Assembly (NCBI RefSeq): GCF_000312425.1
Contig: NZ_HE997181.1
Location: 1,026,002 to 1,090,001, forward strand
DNA length: 64,000 nucleotides
Reading direction: 5' to 3'
From: Reyranella massiliensis 521
GTDB lineage: Bacteria > Pseudomonadota > Alphaproteobacteria > Reyranellales > Reyranellaceae
In this document: piece after piece, positions 45,350 through 55,672 of the stretch
How positions within the stretch are numbered: position 1 is the first letter of the stretch
How the letters are laid out: every line of letters begins with the position of its first letter
The notes under the pieces: model-generated
Database searches by the model: none
What the model was told of the DNA's origin: nothing
What the model saw: only the letters and a program-made list of their open reading frames with translations
Translations under genes and position numbers: made by a program

Positions 45350-45807
45350 GCGCGCTCCTCGAACGCCTCGCCGAGGCCCGCAAGGCCGGCGATGTCGGCC
45401 GGCTGGCGGAAGCGATCCCCTATGCGCGCTGGATGCAGATCGCGCCGGAGAATGGCACGGGCGAGCTGCTGACCCGTATGCGCTTTCACGACGGGCTGAT
45501 CGGCAACACGTTCCTGCCGGCGATCCATGGCGGCACCCTGGGCGCCATGCTGGAGATGGCTGCCATCTTTCATCTCCTGTGGGAGACCGAAACCGAGACG
45601 GTGCCGAAGATCGTCAACATCACCGTGGATTATCTGCGCTCGGCACGGCCGATGGATGTCATCGCCTGCGCGAAGGTCACCAAGCAGGGCCGCCGTATGG
45701 TGAATGTCTTCGCCGAAGCGTGGCAGGACGATCGTTCCAAGCCGGTCGCCACGGCCAATGCGCACTTCCTCGTGAAGTCCGACGCCGACGCGCCGCCGTC
45801 GCTGTAG
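45346..45807 (+). CDS. PaaI-family acyl-CoA thioesterase 2
   Basis: A 153-residue hotdog-fold thioesterase, distantly similar to the one before it. The helix segment PAIHGGTLGAMLEMAAIFHLL (about 62-82) has the HGG turn and Glu in place of the Asp of thioesterase 1 as the likely catalytic acid; KIVNITVDYLRSARPMD is the substrate-side strand. It starts inside the ATGA overlap with the previous gene. Two different thioesterases side by side suggest either a heteromeric enzyme or two acyl substrates. It converges with the SRPBCC gene, 3 bases apart. Confidence 0.9.
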   Translation: MSALLERLAEARKAGDVGRLAEAIPYARWMQIAPENGTGELLTRMRFHDGLIGNTFLPAIHGGTLGAMLEMAAIFHLLWETETETVPKIVNITVDYLRSARPMDVIACAKVTKQGRRMVNVFAEAWQDDRSKPVATANAHFLVKSDADAPPSL

Positions 45808-45810
45808 GTA

Positions 45811-46329
45811 TCAGCCTAGCGGATTGGCAAGGTCGATGTTGTAACGCCGGGCGTTGGCCTTCATGTAGGTGTCGCGCCCTTCGACGGGGCCGCCGCGAAC
45901 GGCGGCTGCCACCATGTCGAGAAAGGTGTGCCAGCCCATGGCATTCAGGCGCACGAACTGCTCCAGCACCGGCAGATGCTCCAGCGTCAGCACGGTGCCG
46001 TCGCCGACGGCTGCAAGCGAGAACGTCACGTAGGATTCAGGATAGGGCGAAACCGCGTCGCCGGGATTGAAGACGTTCCAGGTGTAGGCGAGCCGTTGTG
46101 TCGGCTGCCATTGGGTCACCACCCCCTTGATGTGGCCGCCCATCAGCTCGACGGCGCCGCCGGCACGCGGCTCGATATGGCCGGCGCCGTACCAGCCGGG
46201 CAGGCCGCCGGTATCGGCGAGCACGGCCCAGGTCCGTTCCGGTGGCCCGGAGAGTACGCGGTCGAAGCGTACCATCTGCGCATGGGTGAATTGCGCATCG
46301 TCACTCGTGGACTTTCCCAGCTCTTGCAT
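45811..46329 (-). CDS. SRPBCC-family protein (START/AHSA1-like)
   Basis: A 172-residue protein of the START-like lipid/ligand-binding fold. The typical opening is MVRFDRVLSGPPERTWAVLAD, then LPGWYGAGHIEPRAGGAVEL and the central strand LAYTWNVFNPG; the end GWHTFLDMVAAAVRGG is the long C-terminal helix. This matches the AHSA1 subgroup, often found with ArsR genes, but no ArsR gene is adjacent. The ATG at 46329 is tentative: it lies 15 bases from the divergent start of the next gene and has no clear ribosome site. An ATG at 46275 (MVRFDRV) is a possible alternative. Confidence 0.8.
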   Translation of the reverse strand: MQELGKSTSDDAQFTHAQMVRFDRVLSGPPERTWAVLADTGGLPGWYGAGHIEPRAGGAVELMGGHIKGVVTQWQPTQRLAYTWNVFNPGDAVSPYPESYVTFSLAAVGDGTVLTLEHLPVLEQFVRLNAMGWHTFLDMVAAAVRGGPVEGRDTYMKANARRYNIDLANPLG

Positions 46330-46344
46330 TAAACAACCCAGAGT

Positions 46345-47073
46345 ATGGACTACGATTCCCTCAGGACCCCCCAGGACGACGTCGTGCGCGACGGCGCCGG
46401 CTTCGAGGCTTATCGCCAGCCGGGTGACCTGATCGATGCAGGTCATCCCGAGATCGTTGCTTATGCAACACGCGTGGCGGGGGAGGGCTGTGACAAAGAA
46501 AAGGCACTGCGCCTTTACTACGCGGTGCGCGACGACCTGCGTTACGACCCGTACAACACGCCCATGAAGCGCGACGCCTACCGCGCCAGCGCAACCCTCG
46601 CCTCCGGGCACGGCTACTGCGTGAACAAGGCCGGCCTGATGGCCGCGGTTTGCCGGGCCGTCGGCATTCCGGCGCGGGTCGGCTATGCCGACGTGCGCAA
46701 CCACATGACGACGAAGCGGCTGGCCGAGCTGATGGGCAGCGATGTCTTCTATTACCACGGCTACACCGACGTCTGGCTCGACGGGCGCTGGGTCAAGGCG
46801 ACACCGGCCTTCAATCGCGAGCTGACCGAGAAGTTCGGTCTCAAACCGCTCGATTGGGATGCCGTGGGCGATTCGATCTATCATCCGTTCGATCTCAGCG
46901 GCCGGCGGCACATGGAGTATCTCGCCTATCGCGGTGTGTTCGCCGACATTCCGTTCGACGAGATCCGCGGCGCCTTCCGCCACTATTACCCGCGCATGAC
47001 GCGGGCGCAGGAGCAAATGCCGTTGGGCGGCGACTTCGGTGCCGAGGGTGCAGCGGAAGCCAAGCCGAAGTGA
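46345..47073 (+). CDS. Transglutaminase-like cysteine protease-fold protein
   Basis: A 242-residue protein with a transglutaminase-like core. The active Cys92 lies in SGHGYCVNKAGLMAAVCRA, His138 in YYHGYTDVWLDGRW, and the third position is in KATPAFN, where Asn stands where Asp or Asn is usual. The fold is shared by transglutaminases, bacterial peptidases and the EbsA-type proteins; no signal peptide is seen, so cytoplasmic. The C-terminal part HYYPRMTRAQEQMPLGGDF is specific to a bacterial subgroup of unknown role. Its start is 15 bases from the divergent SRPBCC start. The MFS gene follows after 7 bases. Confidence 0.85.
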   Translation: MDYDSLRTPQDDVVRDGAGFEAYRQPGDLIDAGHPEIVAYATRVAGEGCDKEKALRLYYAVRDDLRYDPYNTPMKRDAYRASATLASGHGYCVNKAGLMAAVCRAVGIPARVGYADVRNHMTTKRLAELMGSDVFYYHGYTDVWLDGRWVKATPAFNRELTEKFGLKPLDWDAVGDSIYHPFDLSGRRHMEYLAYRGVFADIPFDEIRGAFRHYYPRMTRAQEQMPLGGDFGAEGAAEAKPK

Positions 47074-47080
47074 CGTTGTC

Positions 47081-48295
47081 GTGACATTGAAGCCGCGGTC
47101 GGCCGCGTACATCGCCCTGCTGGTGGCGCTGGGCAGTTTCGGCCCGCTCACCATGAGCATCTATACGCCGGTCATGCCGTCGGTCGGACACGACCTCACG
47201 GCGACGCCTGACAGTGTAAAGCTGACGCTGACGACCTACATGATCGGCTTCGCGGTCGGGCAGCTTTTCTACGGGCCATTGAGCGATCGCTATGGCCGGC
47301 GGCCGGTCCTGCTGGGCGGCCTCTTCTTCTTTACGTTGACTACATTCGCCTGTTCGTTTGCACCGTCCATCGGCGGCCTGATCGGCCTGCGCATTCTGCA
47401 GGGGCTGGGGGCGGCTTCCGGGTCGGTGCTCGGCCGCGCGCTGACGCGCGACGCCTATACGTTCAAGGAAATGCCTTTGGTGATGAGCTGGATCTCGCTC
47501 GGCCAGAACATCGCGCCCTCGCTTGCGCCCACGATCGGCGGCTTCCTGGGGGAATGGGCGAGCTGGCGGGCGACCTTCTGGTTCGTCGGCGGCTTCGGCA
47601 CGATCCTGTTCGTCGTCGTTCTCGCGGGCCTCGGCGAGACCAACAAGTTCCGCAGCGAGCGGGTCGATCTCAAGAGCCTGCTGCGCGGCTCGGGCGAGAT
47701 GCTGCGCGACCGCCGCTTTCTCGGCCATATCCTCCCGCTGGGCTTCGCCTTCGCCATGAACTTCGGCATGCTGGCGGGCGTTCCCTTCATCCTGCAGGAG
47801 AGCCTGGGCTTCAGCCCGCGTGAGTTCGGCCTGATCGTGCTGCTCTCGGTGGGCGGCTTCACCGCGGGCACCTTCGTGAACAACCGGCTGATGGGGCGCG
47901 TCGCGCCGACGACGATCATCCAGTTCTCGGGCTGGTTCCACGTAGCGGCACTCATCGGCATGGCCGCCCTTTCGCTCTCCGAGGTCGTGACCTGGTGGGC
48001 GATCGTTGGGCCGCACATGGTATTGAGCTTCGGCACGGGTATGATCGTGGCCAACGCCAACGCGGGCGCCGTCGGCATGTTTCCCAAACTCGCCGGCACG
48101 GCGTCGTCCCTGGCAGGCCTCGCACAGATGGGCATGGGCGCCATGGGCACCGTGGCGGTAGCGGCCCTGTCGATCATCGGCAGCCGTTACGTGGCGATGC
48201 CGCTGGTGATCGGCCTCGCACCTTTCGCTATCGCAACGCTCTGGAGCGCGCAGCTGTTGCGCGGTGCGCCGCGTCCCCCGAAACTGGATTCATAG
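47081..48295 (+). CDS. MFS transporter, Bcr/CflA-like drug exporter
   Basis: A major facilitator of about 404 residues with 12 predicted helices. The Bcr/CflA family start ALGSFGPLTMSIYTPVMPSVG, the loop FYGPLSDRYGRRPVLLGGL (motif A) and GLGAASGSVLGRALTRDAY are all clear. It should export drugs or metabolites with proton antiport. The start is uncertain: the GTG at 47081 gives the natural N-terminus (VTLKPRSAAYIALL) just after the transglutaminase stop; a GTG at 47039 would overlap that gene by 35 bases. It is followed 17 bases later by the SDR gene. Substrate unknown. Confidence 0.88.
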   Translation: MTLKPRSAAYIALLVALGSFGPLTMSIYTPVMPSVGHDLTATPDSVKLTLTTYMIGFAVGQLFYGPLSDRYGRRPVLLGGLFFFTLTTFACSFAPSIGGLIGLRILQGLGAASGSVLGRALTRDAYTFKEMPLVMSWISLGQNIAPSLAPTIGGFLGEWASWRATFWFVGGFGTILFVVVLAGLGETNKFRSERVDLKSLLRGSGEMLRDRRFLGHILPLGFAFAMNFGMLAGVPFILQESLGFSPREFGLIVLLSVGGFTAGTFVNNRLMGRVAPTTIIQFSGWFHVAALIGMAALSLSEVVTWWAIVGPHMVLSFGTGMIVANANAGAVGMFPKLAGTASSLAGLAQMGMGAMGTVAVAALSIIGSRYVAMPLVIGLAPFAIATLWSAQLLRGAPRPPKLDS

Positions 48296-48312
48296 AAGAG
48301 GAGAAGAAGACA

Positions 48313-49230
48313 ATGACGAACATGCTGAAGGACAAGGTCGTACTGGTTACCGGCGCGGGCGGCGGCATCGGCCGCGAGATGGCGCTGCTGGCGGCCAAGG
48401 AAGGCGCCAAGGTGGTGGTCAACGACCTTGGTGGCGCGGTCGACGGCGAGGGCAGCGGTAACGTCAGTGCGGCGCAGAAGGTCTGCGATGAGATCAAGGC
48501 ACTCGGTGGCCAGGCCGTTCCCAACGGCGACAGCGTTGCCGATCCGGCGGGCGCTGAGCGCATGATCAAGGCCGGCGTCGAGAACTTCGGGCGCATCGAC
48601 GGCGTCATCAACAATGCGGGCATCCTGCGCGACCGCATCTTCCATCGCATGAGCCACATGGACTGGAAGATGGTGATCGACGTCCACCTGAACGGCTCGT
48701 TCAACACCAGCCGCGCTGCTGCCAACTACTTCAAGGAGCAGAAGTCGGGCGCCTTCGTGCACTTTACTTCGACGTCGGGTCTCGTCGGCAACTTCGGTCA
48801 GGCCAACTACTCGGCGGCCAAGATGGGCATCATCGGCCTGTCGCGTTCGATCGCGCTCGACATGGCGGCCTTCAACGTTCGTTCCAACTGCATTTCGCCG
48901 TTCGCCTGGACGCGCATGATCGGCACCATTCCTGCCGACACCGACGCGCAGAAGGCGCGGCTTGAGCGGTCCAAGCGCATGACCCCGGCCAAGATCGCGC
49001 CGATGGCGGTGTTCCTGCTCTCCGACGCGGCCGAAGGAATCTCCTCGCAGATCTTCGGCGTGCGCATGAACGAGATCATGCTGTTCAACGCCAACCGCCC
49101 GGTCCGGTCGGTGCACAACTCCGATGGCTGGACCCTCGAAACGATCGCCGAGCATGCGGTGCCCTCGATGAAGCCCTTCTTCACCGACCTCAAGCGCTCG
49201 CCGGAATACTTCACCTGGGATCCGATCTGA
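48313..49230 (+). CDS. SDR resembling (3R)-hydroxyacyl-CoA dehydrogenase of multifunctional protein 2
   Basis: A 305-residue short-chain dehydrogenase with the extended start of the peroxisomal MFE-2 type: VVLVTGAGGGIGREMALLAA (about 9-28), VVVNDLGGAVDGEGSG (about 35-50) and NNAGILRDRIF. The catalytic Ser is in VHFTSTSGLVGNFGQ and Tyr and Lys in NYSAAKMGIIG. The C-terminal 60 residues (IFGVRMNEIMLFNANRP and SPEYFTWDPI) extend beyond ordinary SDRs. It probably oxidises a 3-hydroxyacyl-CoA or a similar CoA ester. A GAAGAGGAG site precedes the ATG. The M20 gene follows after 13 bases. Confidence 0.9.
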   Translation: MTNMLKDKVVLVTGAGGGIGREMALLAAKEGAKVVVNDLGGAVDGEGSGNVSAAQKVCDEIKALGGQAVPNGDSVADPAGAERMIKAGVENFGRIDGVINNAGILRDRIFHRMSHMDWKMVIDVHLNGSFNTSRAAANYFKEQKSGAFVHFTSTSGLVGNFGQANYSAAKMGIIGLSRSIALDMAAFNVRSNCISPFAWTRMIGTIPADTDAQKARLERSKRMTPAKIAPMAVFLLSDAAEGISSQIFGVRMNEIMLFNANRPVRSVHNSDGWTLETIAEHAVPSMKPFFTDLKRSPEYFTWDPI

Positions 49231-49243
49231 GAGGCTTCGAGCA

Positions 49244-50404
49244 ATGGCCGCCGAGAGGATGAAGAACGAACCCAAGATCGATGCCGACGAAGTACTCGGC
49301 GGCATCGTGGAATGGGTCAGCATCGAAAGCCCGAGCCACGACGCCAAGTCGGTCAACAAGGTCGTCGACCATGTCGAAGGCCAGTTCCGCGACCTCGGGC
49401 TGAAGCTTGAGCGTATCCCGGGACGCGACGGGTTCGGCGACATCCTTGAGGCGAAGACTCCTGCAGGATGGAGTCAGGGCGAGGGCAAGGGCATCCTGAT
49501 CCTCGCCCATCTCGACACCGTGCATCCCATTGGCATGATCGAGAAGGAACTGAAGGTGCGTCGCGAAGGCGACAGCATCTTCGGTCCCGGCATCTATGAC
49601 ATGAAGGCGGGCGGCTACATCGCCTACTATGCGCTGCGCCACCTGATCCGGCAGGGCAAGCGGACCAAGCTGCCTGTCACCTTCCTGTTCATTCCCGAGG
49701 AAGAGGTTGGCAGTCCGACCTCGCGGGCTCGCATCGAGGAGGCCGCCAGGGGCCACAAATACGCCCTGGTCATGGAGCCCGGCCGCGATGGCGACAAGGT
49801 CGTGACCTCACGCAAGGGCGTCGGTCGCTTCACGTTGACGGTGAAGGGCCGTGCCGCCCATTCCGGCGTCCGGCATCAAGATGGTCGCAGCGCCATTCTC
49901 GAAATGGCGCGGCAGATCGAGCGCATCGAGGGCAAGACCGACTATGCCCGCGGCATCACCTGCAATGTCGGCCTGATCCGCGGCGGCACCGGGGTGAACG
50001 TGACGCCGGCCGAATGCGTGGCGGACGTCGATTTGCGCGTGCCTAGCCCGCAGCTCGCCGAGGAGATGACCCACTGGTTCCTGAACCTGGAGCCGATCGG
50101 CAAGGACGTCGAACTCACGGTCGAGGGCGGCATGAACCGGCCGCCCTACCAGAAGGACGCCGGCATCACGTCGCTGTTCGAGAAGGCGCAGGCGATCTAT
50201 CGCGAGATCGGCAAGGAACTGCACGACGTGCCGCTGACGGGCGGCGGCAGCGACGGCAATTTCACGGCAGCCCTCGGCATTCCGACGCTCGACGGCCTGG
50301 GCGCCGACGGCAAGGGGGCGCATGCCATCGACGAGCAGATCTACTATTCGTCGCTGGTGCCGCGAACCTATCTCTGTACGCGGCTCCTGGAGACCTTGGA
50401 GTAG
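49244..50404 (+). CDS. M20-family metallopeptidase
   Basis: A 386-residue dinuclear zinc amidohydrolase or peptidase of the M20/CPG2 type. Metal ligands are His89 and Asp91 in LAHLDTVHP, Asp119 in IYDMKAGGYI and Glu152-Glu153 in FIPEEEVGSP, the catalytic Glu being next to the ligand; the dimerisation domain starts at TVKGRAAHSGVRHQDGRSA. It hydrolyses peptide-like or acyl-amino acid bonds and has no signal peptide. Start: ATG at 49244 with AGAGG upstream; a second ATG at 49259 is possible. It ends the transglutaminase-MFS-SDR-M20 run and converges with the NAD(P)-binding gene. Confidence 0.93.
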   Translation: MAAERMKNEPKIDADEVLGGIVEWVSIESPSHDAKSVNKVVDHVEGQFRDLGLKLERIPGRDGFGDILEAKTPAGWSQGEGKGILILAHLDTVHPIGMIEKELKVRREGDSIFGPGIYDMKAGGYIAYYALRHLIRQGKRTKLPVTFLFIPEEEVGSPTSRARIEEAARGHKYALVMEPGRDGDKVVTSRKGVGRFTLTVKGRAAHSGVRHQDGRSAILEMARQIERIEGKTDYARGITCNVGLIRGGTGVNVTPAECVADVDLRVPSPQLAEEMTHWFLNLEPIGKDVELTVEGGMNRPPYQKDAGITSLFEKAQAIYREIGKELHDVPLTGGGSDGNFTAALGIPTLDGLGADGKGAHAIDEQIYYSSLVPRTYLCTRLLETLE

Positions 50405-50414
50405 GGGCCGGCGT

Positions 50415-51029
50415 TCAATAGGCAGCCGTGAAGCGCCGGCGAGAGTGCCGGGGCTTCTCGATCTCGTCGACGATGGCGATGGCGAAGTCTTCGTAGCTGA
50501 TCTGGCTCTGCCCCTCGTCGTCTTCGAGCATGTGATCCTCGCCGAGCCGGAATTCGCCGGTGCGTTCGCCGGGCCGGATCGAGGTGGGCGGCGATATCGC
50601 CGTCCAATCCAGGTCGGTCACTTCGCGGAGTTCCGTGAGCGCCAGGAAGCCGGGTTTGGAGGTCGGCGGCTGTACGCCCCTGTCGATCATGTGGTCGAGA
50701 TGCGTACGGCCATCGGCGCGGATCAAGCTGCCGGCGCCGACCACGAACAGCGCGCGCGTCACGCCGGAACGACGGATGGCGTCGAGAACGTCCCGGATGT
50801 TGGCTTCGTTCCATTTGACCGAGACGACGACAATGGCGTGGCCGGCGAGCACGGCGGCCAGGTTCGTGACGTCCGTCGTGCTGGCCTGCCTGACGGTCAT
50901 GCCGGCGCGCGGTTTCATCTTGGAGGCGTCGCGCGTCAGTGCGGTGACTGCGTGGCCACGCGACAGGGCTTCGGTGAGGATGCGGCTGCCGATGTTTCCG
51001 GTCGCGCCAATCAATGCAATGTCGGTCAT
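50415..51029 (-). CDS. NAD(P)-binding protein, NmrA/atypical SDR type
   Basis: A 204-residue Rossmann-fold protein. The cofactor loop is IALIGATGNIGSRILTEAL (about 4-22), of the GxxGxxG type of atypical SDRs, with VTALTRDASKMKP after the second strand. The active-site Tyr-x3-Lys is missing, as is usual for the NmrA/YwnB/BVR-B-like group. The middle VVGAGSLIRADGRTHLD and the TAISPPTSIRPGERTG segment match this group. It is the second gene of a pair: its start overlaps the end of the upstream hydrolase by 4 bases (ATGA), so they are coupled. Substrate and role are unknown. Confidence 0.88.
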   Translation of the reverse strand: MTDIALIGATGNIGSRILTEALSRGHAVTALTRDASKMKPRAGMTVRQASTTDVTNLAAVLAGHAIVVVSVKWNEANIRDVLDAIRRSGVTRALFVVGAGSLIRADGRTHLDHMIDRGVQPPTSKPGFLALTELREVTDLDWTAISPPTSIRPGERTGEFRLGEDHMLEDDEGQSQISYEDFAIAIVDEIEKPRHSRRRFTAAY

Positions 51030-51928
51030 CTTGGATGTGCTTTCATGAGATCGCGTAGCGCCGTCGTCGTATCGGCTGGCGCTTCTTGCGGGACGTTGTG
51101 GCCGATCCCCGGAAGGATCCGCCGTTCGTAGGGGCCGGTGAATTGGCCGCTTTGGTGGTCGCTCTTCGGTGCCGGGCCCACGCCGTCGTGGCCGCCGTGC
51201 AGGTTGATGGTTGGTACGGAGATCTTCGGTTGCCTGGCGAGTTGGGCTTCGAGGGGTTCCAGTGAAGGATCACCTTTCGCATAGGCATAGCGATGGCGAT
51301 AGGACTGGATGACCACGTCGACGAAATCCGGATTGTCGAAGGAGGGAGCCGTCCGTTCGAATGTCGCGTCGTCGAACGACCATTCCGGCGACCAGAGCTT
51401 CCAGAGGAGCCTGCAGATATCGCGGCGGTTCTTGGTAAGGCCGGCCCGGCCGCGCTCGGTATGAAAGTAATACTGGTACCAGAAGCGATGCTCTGCCGCG
51501 GCCGAGGCCGGTTCGGCCGAGACGGCGATGTTCTGGATGTTGTAGCCCGTGCAGCTCACCAGACAGCGCACGCGTTCGGGCCACAGGGCCGCCACGATGC
51601 AGGCGGCCCGTCCGCCCCAGTCGTAACCCGCCAGGGCCGCCCGTTCGATGCCGAGTGCATCCATCATCCGGCGCAAATCGTGGCCGAGGGCCGCCTGTTC
51701 GCCGGAACGTGGAGTCGCGGGCGACAGGAAACGCGTGGGCCCATAGCCGCGGAGATAGGGCACCAGCACGCGACAGCCGTCGCCCGCAAGTGCCGGCGCA
51801 ACCTCGTCGAAGGCGCGGACGTCGTAGGGAAAGCCATGCAGCAATATGACGGCCGCGCCGTCGGCGGGGCCATGCTCCTCGTAGGCGACCTCGAGGACAT
51901 CCGTTCGTACAGTCTTGCTTTGCATCAT
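51026..51928 (-). CDS. Alpha/beta hydrolase with Asp nucleophile (epoxide hydrolase-like)
   Basis: An alpha/beta hydrolase of 300 residues. The oxyanion segment is LLHGFPYDVRAF and the nucleophile elbow is AGYDWGGRAA, with Asp instead of Ser, as in epoxide hydrolases and haloalkane dehalogenases; the general base is His in LPGIGHNVPQEAP. A Tyr-rich cap (GYNIQNI and FWYQYYFH) fits the epoxide hydrolase or haloacid group. The start is ATG 51928 or ATG 51925, one codon apart. It is divergent from the desaturase gene by only 26 bases, so promoters must overlap. The NAD(P)-binding gene overlaps its end. Confidence 0.88.
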   Translation of the reverse strand: MMQSKTVRTDVLEVAYEEHGPADGAAVILLHGFPYDVRAFDEVAPALAGDGCRVLVPYLRGYGPTRFLSPATPRSGEQAALGHDLRRMMDALGIERAALAGYDWGGRAACIVAALWPERVRCLVSCTGYNIQNIAVSAEPASAAAEHRFWYQYYFHTERGRAGLTKNRRDICRLLWKLWSPEWSFDDATFERTAPSFDNPDFVDVVIQSYRHRYAYAKGDPSLEPLEAQLARQPKISVPTINLHGGHDGVGPAPKSDHQSGQFTGPYERRILPGIGHNVPQEAPADTTTALRDLMKAHPR

Positions 51929-51954
51929 CGAACGATAGCGGGTCGGGGACTGCG

Positions 51955-52956
51955 TTGACAGTCGTTGCGGCCGCGCCCAGCCTTGTCCTGATGAACGCTG
52001 CAAAAGATCTTCTGAGCCTGGAGGAGAAGCGGCGGCTCGGCGCCAAGTCCAACGTCGTCGGCCTGCTGCTCGTGCTCCATGCCTGGGCCCTGATCCTGGG
52101 CAGCATGGCGTTTTTCGCGTGGTGGCCCAATCCGTTCACTTTTCTCCTCGGCGTGATGGTGATCGGGGGGCGCCAGCTTGGCCTCGCCATATTGATGCAC
52201 GACGCCGCGCACGGGCTCCTCTTCGCCGACCGGCGTCTCAACGATTGGATGGGAAGCTGGCTCTGCGCCTTTCCGGTGTTCACGAGCCTGACGCTCTACC
52301 GGCCTTATCATCTGCAGCACCATCGCTTCACGCAGCAGGCGGGCGATCCCGACCTCGGCCTGTCGGCGCCGTTTCCGATCAGCCGCACCAGCCTGCGGCG
52401 AAAGATCGTGCGGGACCTCACGGGCCAGACGGCCTACCTGCGGCGCGGCGACCAGATCCGCCGTGCGCTGGGGCCGGCGGATGCGCCGTTGATTGTCCGC
52501 CTGGGCCGGCTCTGGCAGCGCGAGAAGGGGGCCTTGCTGGCGAATGCGGCAATGCTGGTCGCCTGCAGCGTCGCCGGCTACTGGTGGCTCTACCCGGCGC
52601 TCTGGCTGCTGCCGCTGGCCACTTGGTACCAGTTCATCAGCCGGGTCCGGAACATCGCCGAGCATGCAGTCGTACCCGACAACGACGATCCGCTGCGCAA
52701 TACCCGGACGACCTATGCCAACCCTTTGATGCGGCTCCTTGTGGCGCCCTATTGGGTGAACTACCACCTTGAACACCACCTCTTCATGTTCGTGCCCTGC
52801 TGGCGCCTTCCGGAAGCGCACCGGCTCCTGCTGGCGGCCGGCTGCCGCGACCAGATGGAGATCAAGCCGGGCTATCTCGCAGTTCTGAAGGCGGCAACGT
52901 CGGCGACTGTCGATGCGACACGTGGCGGCCGAAGCGGTGGCGCGCAGCACATCTGA
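51955..52956 (+). CDS. Fatty acid desaturase-like membrane di-iron protein
   Basis: A 333-residue membrane desaturase or hydroxylase. The three histidine boxes are HDAAH (from LMHDAAHGLLF), HLQHH (from YHLQHHRFTQQAGDPD) and HLEHH (from NYHLEHHLFMF), with the DPDLG turn after the second. About four helices are expected. It could desaturate or hydroxylate an acyl chain or an alkyl side chain; carotene-type enzymes have the same boxes. Start: the TTG at 51955 gives the plausible MTVVAAAPSLVL; an ATG at 51991 gives 321 residues. Neither has a good ribosome site. It ends before a strong terminator. Confidence 0.9.
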   Translation: MTVVAAAPSLVLMNAAKDLLSLEEKRRLGAKSNVVGLLLVLHAWALILGSMAFFAWWPNPFTFLLGVMVIGGRQLGLAILMHDAAHGLLFADRRLNDWMGSWLCAFPVFTSLTLYRPYHLQHHRFTQQAGDPDLGLSAPFPISRTSLRRKIVRDLTGQTAYLRRGDQIRRALGPADAPLIVRLGRLWQREKGALLANAAMLVACSVAGYWWLYPALWLLPLATWYQFISRVRNIAEHAVVPDNDDPLRNTRTTYANPLMRLLVAPYWVNYHLEHHLFMFVPCWRLPEAHRLLLAAGCRDQMEIKPGYLAVLKAATSATVDATRGGRSGGAQHI

Positions 52957-52978
52957 GGAGACCGATTGCCGAAAAGAA

Positions 52979-53000
52979 AAGGCGGCCCGTCGGCCGCCTT
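52979..53000. terminator. Terminator between convergent desaturase and lipoprotein genes
   Basis: AAGGCGGCC and GGCCGCCTT form a perfect 9-bp stem with the loop CGTC, followed on the plus strand by CTTGTTGT and preceded by AAAAGAAA, which reads as TTTCTTTT on the minus strand. It can stop transcription from both sides. Confidence 0.8.
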
Positions 53001-53022
53001 CTTGTTGTGAACCTGCCGCCGG

Positions 53023-53580
53023 CTACTGAGCCGGGCAGGGCCAGATGTTCATGTCGGCACCGATATCGTACGGCGGCGGCACCTGGGCGAGGCTCGTCAC
53101 CTTGGCATCCAGCGCCCAGTCGAAGGCGCGCTTGCCGCGAGAGCAGAATTCCTTGTCGACCTGGGCGCGCTGGGCCGTGCGGTTGGCGATTTCGGTCACC
53201 AGGGTATCGACGTTGAGGCGCTTGCGGGCAGCGACCTGGGAGAGTGCACGCGCATTGGTGGCAAACTCGGCCCGGAACTTTCCGACGAAGTCGGCATAGG
53301 TCCGCTCGTAGGCACGCTTACCGCCGCCGCTCTGGCACTGCAGGGTGATGACCTGAAGTTCCTGCTGGACCATGCGGGACCGCACGTGGGTGATGTCGGC
53401 TTCGTTGTAGCAAATGGCGCGGATCTGGCCGGCCGGCGGCGGCGGCGGAGAGGGTGCCTGGTAGTCGGGGGCTGCCGGCTTGGACGGCGCCGAAGCCGTA
53501 CTGGCCTGCCCGAGCGTGCAGGCGCCCAGCGCTAGGGTGCATGCCGAGAGAATCGCTACTTGCGTGAGCACCTTGATCAT
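53023..53580 (-). CDS. Predicted lipoprotein of unknown function
   Basis: A 185-residue predicted lipoprotein I do not recognise. The signal MIKVLTQVAILSACTLALGAC has a lipobox LGAC, so Cys21 would be lipidated. The mature part begins with a Pro/Ala-rich linker (SAPSKPAAPDYQAPSPPPPPAGQ, about 29-51), then an alpha-helical part rich in Arg and Gln (RMVQQELQVITLQCQSGGGKRAYE) and four cysteines in all (ICYNE, LQCQS, FCSRG, PCPAQ). A basic region RKRLNVDTLVTEIANRTAQRAQ follows. I chose ATG 53580, since the extension to 53739 has no signal. It is convergent with the desaturase. Confidence 0.72.
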   Translation of the reverse strand: MIKVLTQVAILSACTLALGACTLGQASTASAPSKPAAPDYQAPSPPPPPAGQIRAICYNEADITHVRSRMVQQELQVITLQCQSGGGKRAYERTYADFVGKFRAEFATNARALSQVAARKRLNVDTLVTEIANRTAQRAQVDKEFCSRGKRAFDWALDAKVTSLAQVPPPYDIGADMNIWPCPAQ

Positions 53581-53692
53581 CCGCACACTCCCAACACATG
53601 GCCCGGAAACCGCCAGCGGGTACAACAGATAGAGACTCGTTTCAAATGTAAATGCCGTTTGCGGAGCGAGAAGGCCGGGAAATCTGGCGATT

Positions 53693-55610
<1,918 letters not shown>

Positions 55611-55672
55611 TTCGTCCCTCCGCTGCCGGTTCGCCTTGTCGTTGCCACAAGCGACACGTATCTTGCAAATCC

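Noticed and set aside
46345-47073. Transglutaminase-like gene as part of a toxin or peptide-tag system
   Set aside because: No substrate-like small gene, ATP-grasp or secretion gene is next to it; only MFS, SDR and M20 genes follow.
51955-51960. TTGACA at the desaturase start read as a -35 box
   Set aside because: No -10-like hexamer lies 16-18 bases on, and TTG fits better as the start codon of the frame.
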